From: Gigaspora margarita
Lineage: Eukaryota; Glomeromycota; Glomeromycetes; Diversisporales; Gigasporaceae
Assembly: GCA_009809945.1 (NCBI GenBank)
Contig: WTPW01000083.1
Location: 350,219-414,218, forward strand
DNA: 64,000 nucleotides
Direction of reading: 5' to 3'
A program made the position numbers and the translations under genes. Positions within the stretch are counted from its first letter, which is position 1. Each line of letters opens with the position of its first letter. Positions 12,083-24,199 of the stretch are shown in pieces. The notes under the pieces were generated by a model that did not search any database, was not told where the DNA came from, and saw nothing but the letters and a program-made list of their open reading frames with translations.

Positions 12083-12691
12083 TTTTTATTTTAACCTCCT
12101 AGCGCAAAGCCAAGCAGGTGCAATTGGTGCAACTTTATTAATTTCTTTTTAATTATTTGGACCCAACAGGGTCCTACATTTTTGTACATTTGTAATGATC
12201 TACATATGTATACCTATTTCTATTTTAGTTTTTACTATGGCTAACCACTACTAAGCTATCCTATTTTTCTTAATCCTACTGAACTTAATCAACTGACCCA
12301 TTTACAACTGGGGGATTTTATCTGGAATTATCCAAATAGTTCTACAGAACAACACACTAATGACAGCGAGTTCGACCAGACTTGAACCCTTGTTTCAATT
12401 GTTCTAAAAGTTTTTCAACCCTGAGGCCAGCAGAGAACAGACAAGAACACAAACCCTGTTAGAGCAGATTATATAATATCTGTCTGAATTGGTCAGAAAG
12501 CCTCAATTACAGCCAAGCCTGAGATGTGGCTGAGCTATCCAAACATGGTTCTAGTATCCTAATTCAAGTCGTCCTTCACATGATTATGTGTAGTTAAATT
12601 TTACTGTTCGTAAGACTTGAACTAGCAATCTTATGTATAGAAACAGTTAATGCCCTAGGAGTGCAACCACTATGCTATCGACCTGCAGGAA
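12083..12691 (-). mobile_element. tRNA-derived retroposon (SINE-like), about 610 bp
   Basis: A perfect 17-bp direct repeat (TATAACTATTAATATTT) lies at 12,066-12,082 and 12,692-12,708. The T-run at the left end is the poly(A) tail of a minus-strand element. The right end reads, on the minus strand, as a tRNA-like head: a box A (TAGCATAGTGG) and a box B (GTTCAAGTC). A second box-B-like GGTTCAAGTCT with a box-A-like TGGCCTCAGGG upstream lies about 280 bp further in, near 12,380-12,470. The element may therefore be built on two tRNA units. This body differs from the 55.6-kb family. Transcription would be by RNA polymerase III, and mobilisation would need a LINE enzyme in trans. Confidence 0.8.
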
Positions 12692-12794
12692 TATAACTAT
12701 TAATATTTGAAAATTCTATGTTGAATTTTCTGATTGGCTGATAGCATAATGGATGAACATAATAATTAAGTATAATTTAATGTAATAATATTTA

Positions 12795-13020
12795 AATATT
12801 TAAAGTTAATTTTAGAGTAGAGCTTTTAAATTAATTTTTGGTTAATATCACTTTTTAGAACTCTTGAAAGGATGGATAAAATGAACTTATAAAATGAACA
12901 ACTATTTTTAAAATAGTAAATCTATTATAATGAATTGATTTCAAGTTAAATTTAGTCTAGAGGTTCTAGTTAAGTTGCTAATAAGGTAAAATAAATTTTA
13001 TTCATTAGTTAATATTACAA
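12795..13020. repeat. dispersed repeat, copy 1
   Basis: It matches 15,065-15,290 in the same orientation: ACTTTTNAGAACT, AAAATGAACAAC, TTTTTAAANTAGTAAAT, TTTAGTCTAGAG and TTCTAGTTNAGT in order. The sequences after both copies also match (14,030-14,215 and 15,380-15,545), so copy 1 carries about 900 extra bp. Confidence 0.6.
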
Positions 13021-13434
13021 ATGAGAGTTGTAAAAAAAAAAAAATAACTAAATAAATAAGAAATTATATAATAAATTTATTTGAGAAAAAGAACTTAGTA
13101 TATTGTAATAGTATAAAGTTATACTGATTTTTTTTTTTATTATAATTCTATCTCAATTGTCATTTTTAGACATTTATTTTTATTCAAAATATATATTTAG
13201 TAAGAGCTGATATAGTCTTTGATTTTAATATAGAAATAGTAGTTTGACTTCTTGGAAGTTCTGGAATTTCTAGTAATTGAGAAATTATGAGATTGAAAGA
13301 TTCAAGAAATAATAAGAATTACAAAAATGCAAAGAATAGTTAGAAAAGCTAGAATTTGTAGAATTCTGTTATATGTAAAAACAATTATATAAAAAAGGAG
13401 TTTTCCTTATAGAATAAAGATAATGAACTTACTT

Positions 13435-14010
13435 TGTGTTCAAAAACTTATAACACATTTGGATTGAAATATGAATAACTCAATTAGAGTTTGATATTGT
13501 AGAGTGATAACTTTCGAAGTAGAGGCATTAGTTCTAGTAATTATTCTGAAAGACCCTTGAATTAATTAACTGATAACAATACAATTGATTTGAAAATTAA
13601 TGGGATATGTGAAAATTTTGTGATAATCATCTAAATTTCAGTAATTATTTTCAACAATAACAGTATAGGTTTTTGATAACATAATTTTTGAATTATATAT
13701 TATCATGGTATGTTTTGTACTAACTGAGAATTATATTATCAAAAATCATACTCTTTATTACCAAAAAATAATATCACAAAATTCATTATGTGCTACACTA
13801 ATTTTCAAATTAGTTATAGTTCAAATCCTGTATTTATGTGATATCATTAAGTTACTTAACAATCGATTCCAATTTTGCTATAACAAGATCCAAAGAATCT
13901 TGAGATCTGAAGCAATCAACCACGCCTCTTTATGCCTGCCAATTCAAGTCTTAGGCATCTTGCAATATTAAAGATCAATGGTTTAGTTAAATAGTGTTAT
14001 TGGTAGTAGA
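13435..14010 (+). mobile_element. decayed LTR-like fragment
   Basis: Blocks match the intact LTR at 51,471-52,835 in the same order: ATGAATAACTCA, CTTTCGAAGTAGAGGCATTA (compare 52,170-52,200), then AAAGAATCTTGAGA, CGCCTCTTTATGCCTGCCAA and TAGTGTTATTGGTAG (compare 52,665-52,780). It is CpG-depleted relative to that copy, so it is an old insertion. The 88-codon frame inside it is a by-product. Confidence 0.5.
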
Positions 14011-14484
14011 TTTTAACTATAGACCAGATTTTAATTACTTTCACAATGTACATACAATTTTATAGGCAAAAATTTCATAATATAGTGATCAGATCTGCAT
14101 TATTTTAGGAATTTTGGGTTTACTAATTTACTTAAGTTCCTATTGGCCAAATGCAAATGTTGTTTCTCATTGAGTGAAATAAATACTAATTAGATTGCTT
14201 AAAAATTAATGTAAAGTTGTATTGATTTGAATAATTATTTTGTAATTGTTATTTTGTAAAAGTTATATCCATATGTTTATTTGAATATTTTTTTACTAAT
14301 AAATATTAGTTCTTTAGCTCTTTACAATTGAATAAAAAAATATTTAAAATAATAAACACATATGAGAGGACTAACATATAAATTAGCATTTTTTTATTTT
14401 TTTAAATTATTTTTTTGTTTATTCTAATTTAGTTTAATTTTTTTAAAATTATTTGTTTAGTTACTTCTAATAAGTTTGTTTATA

Positions 14485-14770
14485 TGCACCTAAGGTACAT
14501 GTACCCATTATGTGATCTATATAAATTGCTATAAAATTTAAGACTAGTGTAACATTATATGATTAGAAAAATTCAAATCAAATGTTCATTTTGACAAAAA
14601 TCGCTTATTTCACAAGAAATTGCATAATAAACCACCTTTTGTGCATTAATAATAGTTTTCTTTGAGCAATTTTACTATAAATAGCATAAATCCTAACCCT
14701 AATATAGTACATACCCTAACTTTAACCTATATCAGTATTACAGTTTTTGTAATATTATATAATCAAAATA
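14485..14770. mobile_element. core-bearing inverted-repeat element, weak ends
   Basis: The interior has the shared core forward: GTGTAACATTATATGATTAG, AAAAATCGCTTATTTCAC, ACCACCTTTTGTGC, then CCTAACCCTAA and CCCTAACTTTAACC. Short ends near GATCTATATAAATT and its complement are poorly conserved. Confidence 0.4.
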
Positions 14771-15064
14771 AAAGATACAAAAAGTTTAAAGTATCCTATG
14801 TATATTTATATTAATTCTGTTTTAATTTTAATTCCATTTAATTTAATTTTTAATTTTTTTTTATTATAATTTATTTTTACTTGCTGTATACCTGCAAATA
14901 ATACATAGGGAGAGATTTTGAATTCTAATCTAAATTGAGCTTAATTTATGCTAAAACTTGAAACTACTAACTTTCACATTATTTTTGGCATTTATTTTTT
15001 AATTTTACTTTTTATATATTTATTTTAGTAGAGGACATCAAAAGGAAAGGGGGAGGGTTGATGT

Positions 15065-15290
15065 TAACTGAAAAATTAACTTCAAACAGCTTTAAAATTA
15101 CTTTTCAGAACTTTTAGAAGGAGTAGAAAGAAGGGTATATAAAATGAACACACAAAATGAACAACCTATTTTTAAAGTAGTAAATTTATTATAACAAATT
15201 GACTTCAAGTTATATTTAGTCTAGAGTTTCTAGTTGAGTAGCTAATTATATAAGATAATTTAATTTAATAGTTAAAATTACATTGCTCTC
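15065..15290. repeat. dispersed repeat, copy 2
   Basis: Partner of 12,795-13,020 (see there). A matching downstream block follows at 15,380-15,545. Confidence 0.6.
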
Positions 15291-15699
15291 ACAAAAGAAA
15301 GGATAAAAAATAATAAAATAAATAAATAAAAAAATTATATAATGCCTTAATCCAAGAAAAATAACTTAGTATGTATAATTTTTATAGCCAAAATTATTGT
15401 GATTTCATGATTAGATCTGCATCAATTTTGTTGTAGCAATCTCAGATCGGAATTTGGGTCTACTAATTCCCAAGCTACTATTGGCAAATGCAAATGTTTC
15501 TCTTATTGAATAAATAAGTCACTTGGCTAGATGGCTTAAAAATTAATACAAGTTTATTTAAATATTTTAGATATAATTAATTGATTTAAATTCTTTTTTA
15601 TTTAATAAAATGTATAAATTTATACAAATATTATAATTTTAAAATATAAGCTATATAATTTATATAAATATAAAGAATAGAATAGGGCACCACCTGTAC

Positions 15700-16360
15700 C
15701 CCTATTAAATTATGTGGTTAAGTTAGTTTGCATTGAAGTTATTATTTTTTCATAAAGAATTCTTTGCAAAGTCTCACTATATTGGTAACTACAGTATACA
15801 ATTAAGAGTTATTGTGATTTATACCATGCATTACTGTAAAAAAATTCTGTTATAAAAACTTGTTATATATTTGGTGGCAACAGTATGATTTAAAGTTGAG
15901 GCAGGTTGCATTGGAATTGTCTTCTATTTTCTATGTAGTTGAGTTGGTTTGCATGAGAATCATTACAATTTCTATCATGAGTTACTAAAAACATTTTGTT
16001 GTCACAGTATTTGCTATTCTGATAATTATAAAAAATGAGTTAGCCTGTATTGGAATTATTGTAATTTCTTTCACAAAATTGCTATAAAAAATACTGATAC
16101 AAACCTATTCAACATATTATACAAGTTAAGCTAGAGTTGGCATTAAAATTACTGTGATTTATTTAAAAAAATTTAAAATTTTTCATAAAAACTTGCTCAC
16201 TATTATGATAATCACAATATGTAATTGAATTAGTTTATGTTAGAATTATTATTGATTATATTGTGAGTTGCTGTAAAAAATTCTGTAGCAAACCTTATTA
16301 TTTCTGGTGATATATATTTCATGAATTACTAATGCATGTTATTAGCATTATTCATGTGAT
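15700..16360. repeat. degenerate tandem repeat, period roughly 100-150 bp
   Basis: Phrases recur: GTTAGTTTGCATTGAAGTT, GAGTTGGTTTGCATGAGAA, GAGTTAGCCTGTATTGGAA and GAATTAGTTTATGTTAGAA. Each is followed by ATTATTGTGATTT-type sequence, a TACTGTAAAAAATTCTGTT block and ACTTGTTAT. The four or five copies are strongly diverged. Confidence 0.5.
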
Positions 16361-16514
16361 AGAGATTATAAAGATTCACATGGGAGTAAATAATAAATCT
16401 CAGTGCTTTCTTATTTCACTTGTCTTGTTCACTTATTATCTTTGCCCCAATTACAACCTGACTCATTGCACTTAGTACCTTGCTCATTGTCATGTGTAGT
16501 GAGTTGAATGTGAT

Positions 16515-16600
16515 GCACCAAAGAGTGGGCTTGAACTTGCTGCTTTTTTCAAAGTAGAATCCACCACACCTTAGCATGTGCCCATACTTTTGATCCTCAT
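16515..16600 (-). other. possible tRNA-like retroposon head
   Basis: On the minus strand a box-B match (AAGTTCAAGCCC) lies about 45 bp after a weak box A (AAGGTGTGGTGGATTC). No tail or flanking duplication was found, so this may be a head fragment or chance. Confidence 0.25.
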
Positions 16601-17091
16601 TTATGCTTCATTATGTGAGCATATCCATGTATACATTAAATTGTTATGAGCACAGTATGCAATAACAAAAGAGAAAAATGATGAAGTGGAGCACATACCC
16701 ATCATACATTTTCATAATTTTTAATAAAATTTATAACATTTGATAAGAAATCTGAGTAAGAATAATGAAAGCTATAATTTTATATGTCAAATTTTTAGTG
16801 ATCCAGGTTATTTCTGGTCCTGATGATGATCAGGAATTTTGAGGTATGAGTTATTTAATTCTCATGAGTTTCTCATGCATTAATTATTAATTTACAGATT
16901 GATTAGAATTAATTATGAAATGAATATGATCCTTATAAAGTTAGCTGATTTAACACAACCAATCAAATTTCATAAAGATACATTAGTATGACCAAGTATC
17001 ATTAAACCTTTACAAGGTGGCTCTAATTTCATCTTATCATATAGTGATTAATATGGTTTGGTATAAAGATCCTATATTTTTATAGAGAAAA

Positions 17092-17415
17092 TTGCTAACC
17101 ATAACCGCAGTGATGATTACCTGTGATTTACAATGCATAAACAATTTTTATTAAATTCTTTTAATGTTAGAGTAAGGGTAAAGGTTAGAGGTTAGGTTAG
17201 AGGTTAGAATAAGGTTGATATATAGTAAAATTTAGCAAAGAATTATTGTTTTGCATAAAAAAAAGTAGTTGCATAGACAAAATTTTTAGTTAGAAGTGAT
17301 TTTTTAAAAATTCTTTATTTTTGTTATACAAAATTAATTTACATGTTACACCTAATCCTGAATTTTGATTGGCAAATTATGTACAGGTAATCATCACCGC
17401 AGTTATGGTTAGCAA
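17092..17415. mobile_element. inverted-repeat element carrying the shared core
   Basis: Terminal inverted repeats of 33 bp with two mismatches: TTGCTAACCATAACCGCAGT at the left, its counterpart ending GTTATGGTTAGCAA at the right. The core is reversed: GAGTAAGGGTAAAGGTTAG and GGTTAG repeats near 17,167-17,210, TAGTAAAATTTAGCAAAGAA, AGTAGTTGCATAGACAAA, and GTTACACCTAATCCTGAATT with TTGATTGG near the right end. Confidence 0.75.
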
Positions 17416-18111
17416 TATTCTTTTTATAGATGTGCCTGAAGAATTTTTTAGATTATTTTATTTCTTAATTTAGTATGGCTTCTTACATGGAAAATAAAAT
17501 GGGCTATAAAGATTTCTCACTAATAAGCATGAGGAGTGAGTCAGCAGGGCAAGCAAAGTGAGCTAAAAGAGCTGAGAGAGCTAAAAGAGAGCAAAATTCC
17601 CAATATAATTTTATCACTTGAGAAGCATGAGATTAAAAAAAATAAGTGATTCATAGAAATTTTTTTTTCTTTTTTATGCCAAAAATGATTAACATGTGAT
17701 CTTGTGCAGTTAATTAAGTAGAAAGAACCACTAAATGGATATGGAAAATGAAGACCAGAAAATTTTCTTTATAGAAATAGGATTATTAAGACATAAAATA
17801 AGTTAATAAATTTAATTATAATTTTATCTGAAATCTAATTACCTATTTTCTACAAAGTTAAATTTTAAAAAATTTCTGGTTTAGGCTTGTAGTGATAAAA
17901 ATATATAAATATATTTCATAGCACAGTGAAATAAATGAGTTATTTCATGCTATCATTATGATTACATCTACATTTTACTCATCACAACTTTTAATGCAAA
18001 TTTTGGTCTTTTTTTTCTTATTTATTATTTCCCCATGGGGTGATAACAAATAAGAACAAATTTGTATTAAAAATTGTGATTATAGCTATTATCAAAACAT
18101 TGATAACAAAT
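17416..18111. other. AT-rich spacer
   Basis: A short AGCTAAAAGAG / AGCTGAGAGAG repeat lies near 17,560-17,590. Otherwise nothing is supported. Confidence 0.45.
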
Positions 18112-18282
18112 TAGCTAAATGATTTTTGGCTGATTCGATTAAATTATATAGCTAGAACTTTTGTAGAGCAATATATATATATATACTGTACATATATATA
18201 TACAATTTTTTAATTTTTATTGAATCTATTATACTAAAATTACAAGCTTAACCAAATCGGCCAAAAAATCAATCAGATAATT
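18112..18282. mobile_element. small inverted-repeat element
   Basis: AAATGATTTTTGGCTGATTC at the left pairs with the complement of GAATCAGCC-like sequence near 18,258-18,282. The centre is an ATATAT/TACTGTACA palindrome. Confidence 0.45.
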
Positions 18283-18311
18283 TTTATCAGGTGTTTCAGG
18301 AATTATGTTAC

Positions 18312-18516
18312 GCTATTTCATAATTTCTGGGACATCTGCTCATTACCCAAATCTTTTTGGTAGTTTGGTAAATTATCTAACTTTCTAGAAACTACATTGC
18401 TGTCTTTGAATCTTTAGTCTGGAGGCAGTGATGTAATTTCTGGAGTTAGGTGATTTACCAAATTACCAAAAAGATTTTGAGTAATAAGCAGATGTTTCAG
18501 AAATTATGAAAATAGC
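18312..18516. mobile_element. hairpin MITE, about 200 bp
   Basis: The arms pair over about 65 bp: GCTATTTCATAATTTCTGGG and ACCCAAATCTTTTTGGTA at the left, TACCAAAAAGATTTTGAG and CAGAAATTATGAAAATAGC at the right. Confidence 0.65.
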
Positions 18517-18585
18517 TATAATAGCTGTTATAATACATAAATCTTGTTATGAGATCATATTAAAATATAAGAGAATATGCAATAT

Positions 18586-19110
18586 TTAGTAATTACAAAT
18601 ATTTAGTGACAGTGATACAAGAGGTATTGGCAGATGGCAATAATCAGAGGTTTGAAATAAATAATGACCAGAATGAGGGTTGCAGGTATGGCTACTAGGA
18701 TAGGCCTCTGGGTAACTACTTAATAGGCAACCAAAAGTTGCAGATATGGCTAGTTGTACTCTCGTCAATGTACTATATCAGGTATCCTTCAGGTCAGTAT
18801 CTAAAATTGGGTTGCAAAATCTGTGGACCACAAAAATTTTAAAATTCCACAACCAAAATCTGAAATGCATATGCAAATTTGTACATAAATTTGTAAAATT
18901 TACTAATAAATTTTTATTTATGTCATGTGTGCAACTAAATTTTTATAAATTTTTATAATCTGCAAATATTTTTTTATATTTGGTTGTGGCCCGCAACTAA
19001 TTTAAAAATTGAATTTCAGATACTGCTTCATATAGTTACCCTTAATCTTAAATATCTTGAATAAAACACTTACTCCCAAAGTAAGCACCTTAACTAGAAA
19101 AAAACAACTA
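18586..19110 (+). mobile_element. retroposon copy interrupted by a hAT-like MITE
   Basis: 18,600-18,786 and 19,034-19,110 match consecutive parts of the 55.6-kb retroposon family: GATACAAG, GGGTTGCAGGTATGGCT, GTTGCAGATATGGCTAGTTG and CTCGTCAATGTA, then (after the insertion) ATCTTGAATAAAA, ACTCCCAAAG and an A-run near 19,100. The interval between them is the MITE at 18,795-19,025. Small frames on both strands here are by-products. Confidence 0.6.
18795..19025. mobile_element. hAT-like MITE, 231 bp
   Basis: Begins CAGTATCT(A)AAATT and ends AATTT(C)AGATACTG; GGTTGC/GTGGACCACAA has an inverted partner GTTGTGGCCCGCAAC. The flanks CTTCAGGT and CTTCATAT match in six of eight positions, as expected for an aged 8-bp hAT duplication. 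It splits the retroposon copy at 18,586-19,110. Confidence 0.6.
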
Positions 19111-19114
19111 TTTA

Positions 19115-19908
19115 GTAATAGCAATGCACAGCTAAATATAAGTGCAAATTGATATATATAAAAATATTGTACATGCATTGACTATTTATTTATTTCTTAT
19201 TTCACATACATATTATATATATATAGATAGAGTGCAAACTTTATATCAAAATAAATTTTTTAAATTGGTATTATTAATAAAGTGAAGAATCTAGACTTTT
19301 AATTTCTTGTATAAAATATACCAAGAATATTGTGTAACTTTGAAAAAATGACCAATTTCAGTGATTATTTTAAATAAATAATAAGGTTAAAATTTTTTTT
19401 CTTTTTGATATTCTTGTTAGTACTTTATTAAGAATATTTCAATTTAATCTATATGTTATAAAACTAATCTAAATAATTATGCCTTAAAGTTTAAGTCTGA
19501 CCTCATGGCTATCTTACTGGTACCCAAATATGACTCTTTGTACTAAATCATATAATTTAGAACTTCTGTCAAACCATCAAATTATATACCTAGATTGGTA
19601 CCTTTAATTATAAAATTGCTTACTAATTCAATGAATTTAATAGCAATATTATTTTTTTAAAACTAGTTCTTATTTTTTCTTTTTAGCCAATCTCAGTTTC
19701 TTTTCTTGACTTTTTAATATCTGGTAACTTTCTAAGTTTTCTCTTTTTTTATTATTCAAAATTTTTTCATTCTTGTAAGCTTTCTTTTGTCATTTCTGAA
19801 CTTTTTTTCCCTTTTTCTTTATGTTGATACTGTTTCTTCTTTCCACATAATAGTTTACTTATAATGCTTTTTTCAAATGCTTCTGTAAAACATATTCTAT
19901 TCAATATA
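19115..19908. other. AT-rich sequence without supported features
   Basis: A T-rich, lysine-rich-on-the-minus-strand stretch at 19,660-19,860 has several stops in every frame. Nothing else stands out. Confidence 0.4.
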
Positions 19909-20116
19909 TTGTTAACCTATGAAAATACACAAAAATGGGCATAACTCATGATCCAGTGATCAGAATTCGATAAAACAACTACTATTTGAATCAGCTTATC
20001 AAGATGATTCTAATGAGCTATAGATTATCTCTGTACAACTACTAGTTGCCAAGATCTGAACCAATAAACTATAGGATCTACAATTTGATTGGCTAGGCGA
20101 TCTACTATGCGAAAGT

Positions 20117-20417
20117 GCATATATGGAGGATGGCTAAAGCCAGGTGCATTTATATGTTTTTGATTATTTAATTAAAATTAGTGTAAAGATTAGTTAGAAT
20201 TAGGGTTAGAGCTTATCTTATTAGTAAAATTGTCTTCTTGACATTTTTTATTAATGCATCTAGACAGGATTAGATACTTGTTTCTTGTGTTTTGGCATTT
20301 TTTACTTTTTTTCTTTGTTTTTGTCTCATCGGGCTAATCCATAAAGATCAAATTTTATAATTTGATTGGCTTTTTATCACATGAATGCACCTGGCGTAGA
20401 TAACCCTATATATGGCA
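20117..20417. mobile_element. inverted-repeat element with GGGTTAG centre, nested
   Basis: GCATATATGGAGGATGGC and AAGCCAGGTGCATTTATATG at the left pair with CACATGAATGCACCTGGCG and CCCTATATATGGC at the right. ATTAGGGTTAGAG lies at the middle of the left half, followed by core-like TTAGTAAAATTG. Confidence 0.55.
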
Positions 20418-20545
20418 TTTATAAAACATATCATATTTATAGTATATATACTCTATATTTTATTTATTACACATATGTTATTTATTTCATATATTACATT
20501 TCTATTAAATATACTATATATAATTTTAATAGTGTTATTCTATAT

Positions 20546-20833
20546 CTACTTCTTTAAAGATAGTAGGTAACTAGAGCAACCTTAGACAGTGAACACTTTG
20601 TGTAACCTCACTTGTTACTGTGATATATCTAAGTTGAGAGTCATTTTTAATAAACTTAACAAAGAAGATTTTTGGCAATTTGCAATTACAAAAGAGGCTA
20701 CAATTAAAAGTATATAAGGATACTAGTAATTGTTTAATTTAAATAATAAATAAATGTATTTATTAGTAAAAGAATATGAAGACTCAATGTTGTACTTGGG
20801 TCCACATCTGTTGCTTTTATACATTTCATTTTT
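20546..20833. repeat. inverted repeat arm (partner 21,284-21,567)
   Basis: About 285 bp that reappears inverted at 21,284-21,567: AAGATAGTAGNTAACTAGAG, GATTTTTGGCAATTTGCAAT and GAAGACTCAATGTTG are shared. One arm lies inside the 19,909-21,228 element and its partner outside, so the two inverted repeats interlock. Confidence 0.65.
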
Positions 20834-21822
20834 TCAAAATGCAACAAACTATGTCTACTACATGTGTAATATATGCTATATCTACTATTAATAAATATAT
20901 AATATATGTAATAGAAATGTAATATATGAAATAAATAATATATGTATAATAAATAAAAAAATATGTAGAATATATGCTATAAATATGACCTGTTTTAGAA
21001 ATAACATATGTAAAGACATTCGTGCAAAAGGTTCTCAGCCAATCAGATTGCAAATCATATATTAATTGAAAATTGATTCCGATCTTGGTACCCAGTGGTC
21101 ATACAGAGATAATCTTTAGCTCGTTAGAACCGACTCGGTGAGCTGATTCGAATGGTAGTTGTTTCATTCAATTTGGACCAATAGATCATGAGTTATGATT
21201 GGTTTTGTGTTTCCTATATGTTAATAGTAGTAGATATAGTATATATTGCACATGTAATAAATATAGCCTGTTACATTTGAGAAAAACAAAAATGTATAAA
21301 ACAGCCAATGTGGACCCCAAGTTCAACATTGAGTCTTCATACTCTTTTAATAATTAAAACAATTATTTACTATACAAATTAAACAGTTACTAATATTTAT
21401 ATACTTTTAATTGTTGTCTTTTTTATAATTGCAAATTGCCAAAAATCTTCTTTGTTAAGTTTTATTAAAAATCCCTAATGATTTAGATAAATTACAGAAA
21501 CAAGTGAGGTTATACAAAGTATTCACTATCTAAGGTCACTCTAGTTATCTACTATCTTTGAAGAAATAGAAATAATGATTTAGTATTTTAGTATTAATAT
21601 TTTTGTATTCTACTAATTTAGGAAATTTATATCAAATATAGTAGTTAATAATAATTATCATACCTTAAACCTCTTAAAAACCAGGTATGTAACTATAGAA
21701 ATATCAATTTAGTATTTTGGCATTAGTGTAATTTTAGTATTTTTGTGTTTTACTAGTTTAGAAAATTTATACCAAATATAGAAATTGGCTAAAGTGGAGC
21801 GAGTTTTAATAATCTACATATA

Positions 21823-22447
21823 GTCCGGTGCAAAAAGATTTGTACCTCAAACAGCTCTGATTCAAATATTTTTTGTACAAATTAATTTTGGATTTTTTTA
21901 ATTTAATATAATCATTAGGTTATCGGATTAATAAAAATAAATTTTTTTTGATAATTTTATTGTTTCAATAAAAAATTTTATTAATAGTAGCTTTTTTTAA
22001 TAATTTTTACTATATAATTTACTATAGTAATTTTTATAATTTTTATATATGTGTATATAGTAAAAAAAATCAAATCATCTTGCTTAAAAGCTTAATTTCT
22101 TCACAACCAGTAATTCAATTTTGCTCAAATTTTAACCATATCTTTATCATATGCACATTAATGCACTTGCATAGTACAAACTCATACAACTGCATATTGG
22201 TTGTGAAATTATTTAAAATATCTTTTTTTTAAAAAAAAATATCTTTTTTTTTTTGAATACAGCAAATTGTGCATGCTTAATTATTAAAATAAAACAATGT
22301 TATAACAATAAAAATAATATAATAAGTTAGATTAAAACCTATTTTATTTGATATTAAAAATTTTTAATAATTAATCAAAGATATAAAAACTTTTACATAG
22401 AGTTGTATTACAAAATTTTTTGAGGTACAAATCTTTCTGCACCGGAC
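21823..22447. mobile_element. inverted-repeat element, 625 bp
   Basis: Ends GTCCGGTGCAAAAAGATTTG and CAAATCTTTCTGCACCGGAC pair over about 30 bp, and TACCTCAAA follows on both sides. The flanks CATATA and CATATT are nearly equal. The interior is AT-rich with no transposase frame, so it is non-autonomous. Confidence 0.7.
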
Positions 22448-22673
22448 CATATTAACTAAATGATAAACAATCAATCACTGCATAATACCAAAATACTCAA
22501 TCATGTGTATTATACTATTAATATTAATTATACATAAAATCATTATAATGTAATCTAAAAAAAATAAAATAAAAAATATAAAAAAATTATTAAGCCTATT
22601 TGATGCATTATCTGCCATATATATTGCATAAAATGTAAAAAAACTTTAAACAAACTATTTTATACTATTTTAC

Positions 22674-22752
22674 TCAACATTTTTACTTTATTTGACATTT
22701 CTACTTTATTTAATGTTTTTACTTTATTCAACATTTCCACTTTATTCAACTT
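22674..22752. repeat. four-copy 20-bp tandem repeat
   Basis: ACTTTATTCAACATTTN-type units repeat four times (CAACATTTTTACTTTATTTG and variants). Confidence 0.6.
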
Positions 22753-22759
22753 AAATGCA

Positions 22760-23347
22760 TGCTTTGTGGTAGAATAAATTAGCAAACATTTAAAGAAAAT
22801 TATTTTTACTATTTTATTTTATTTTTAGTACTATTATTTTTTTTAAAAAATAGTATATCTTTATTTTATTTAGATATAAACTTATTATTATTGGGCTTAT
22901 TACATATATGATACTATTTATTATTAATACTCACTATTTGGAAAGTCTTTTAATGAATCTAAATATAAAACAAAATGCATTATATGTATGATTATGCATA
23001 AGGCTATTTGAAATTGATTCTTCAATAAACTGTATAAATATAAAATAACACTTAGAGCATTTAAATAATAGCTAGGATTAAGCTTAATTCATTAAAATTC
23101 TAAGTTACACTTTTGGGAGTTATACAAAAAGTCTAATTAGAAATGTTAAATAATTCTGATATAGATAGTTATATTCTCTATTGAATTCAAATACTTGTAG
23201 CTGATTTTAAAATTAATAGGACATGTGATAAATTTTGTGATGATCATTGGCAAATTTCTATTATTATTTTTCTAAAATTATACTGAAACAATATACTGGC
23301 TAAAAATTATATTATCAAAAACTACTGTAATTTTAATATAATTATTA
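22760..23347. other. AT-rich spacer
   Basis: No frame, array or inverted repeat is supported. Confidence 0.4.
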
Positions 23348-23530
23348 TAGGACCCCGAAATATACATAGATAGGTCAGGTTAATTATAGGGTTACTAAAA
23401 AAGGAAGGATCTGCAAAAAAAAACTTCAAAAATAAGCAAAAAATTACTATAAATAGAAAAGATCTGCATAAAAAACCTCAAAAATAAGCAAACTCATACC
23501 TGACCTATCTATGTATATTTCGGGGTCCTA
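23348..23530. mobile_element. 183-bp MITE, copy 1
   Basis: Terminal repeats TAGGACCCCGAAATATACAT and its complement at the right end (ATGTATATTTCGGGGTCCTA). The interior holds two direct copies of AAAAATAAGCAAA. The flank TTATTA occurs on both sides. A near-identical copy is at 50,445-50,626. Confidence 0.8.
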
Positions 23531-23539
23531 TTATTATAT

Positions 23540-24199
23540 TAGAATGAAACCTGAGTTGCAAAATAGTAAATCTGCTTTGTATATGATTATTATTTACTTT
23601 AATAAAAAAAACCTGTTTAAGTAATGTTTGGTTGGTTTTACAATTCCTATACAATAAACAAATACAGTATTATGAGATGCACATTATAATAGAACCCGGA
23701 CATTTCTAATATATGTTATATTTTTTTTAACAAATTGATTCAAATTTGATCTAAGATACAAATTTAAATTTTAGCAAATTTAAGTTAATTTTAAAAAGGG
23801 TTATAATTGAATATTTTGTCAAATTACTAAAATTTTACATATAATATATTTTATTTTTAGCAATTTACTTACATTTTGCAAGAATTATTATAACAAGTTA
23901 AGTTATACTATAATGAGAACCAGATATAACAAGTTATTAATGGCTATATAGAGCAAAATTATATTGTATATCAATAAACAAAATATTATATAATGCAATT
24001 GTGCAGGGTTATTATTAAGCAAAATTAGTTAGTAATTCATATAATAATTAAGTAATTATTATATAGTAGTAACTTTTCTAAAATTTTTAATAAATATAAA
24101 ATTAAATATACTAGCATAATATATTTTAATATAATGAATAAGTTTTTTAGAGCACAAAGTTAGAATCAATTTGTAAAATTTTGAAAATCATTTTTTAAA
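23540..24199. other. AT-rich spacer
   Basis: Nothing supported. Confidence 0.4.

Larger units (their letters stand above)
19909..21228. mobile_element. long inverted-repeat element
   Basis: The left arm (TTAACCTATGAAAATACAC, ATAACTCATGATCCAGTGAT, TATAGATTATCTCTGTAC) pairs with the right arm read in complement (21,060-21,228). The pairing continues further in, as CATATTTATAGTATATAT and ATTTCATATATTACATTTCT (20,432-20,510) pair with 20,895-21,000. The left arm is interrupted by the MITE at 20,117-20,417. Frames of 63 and 75 codons on opposite strands here come from the paired AT-rich arms. Confidence 0.6.

Noticed and set aside
13705..13971. 88-codon frame
   Set aside because: Its end lies within a decayed LTR-like repeat and matches the LTR at 52.7 kb at the DNA level.
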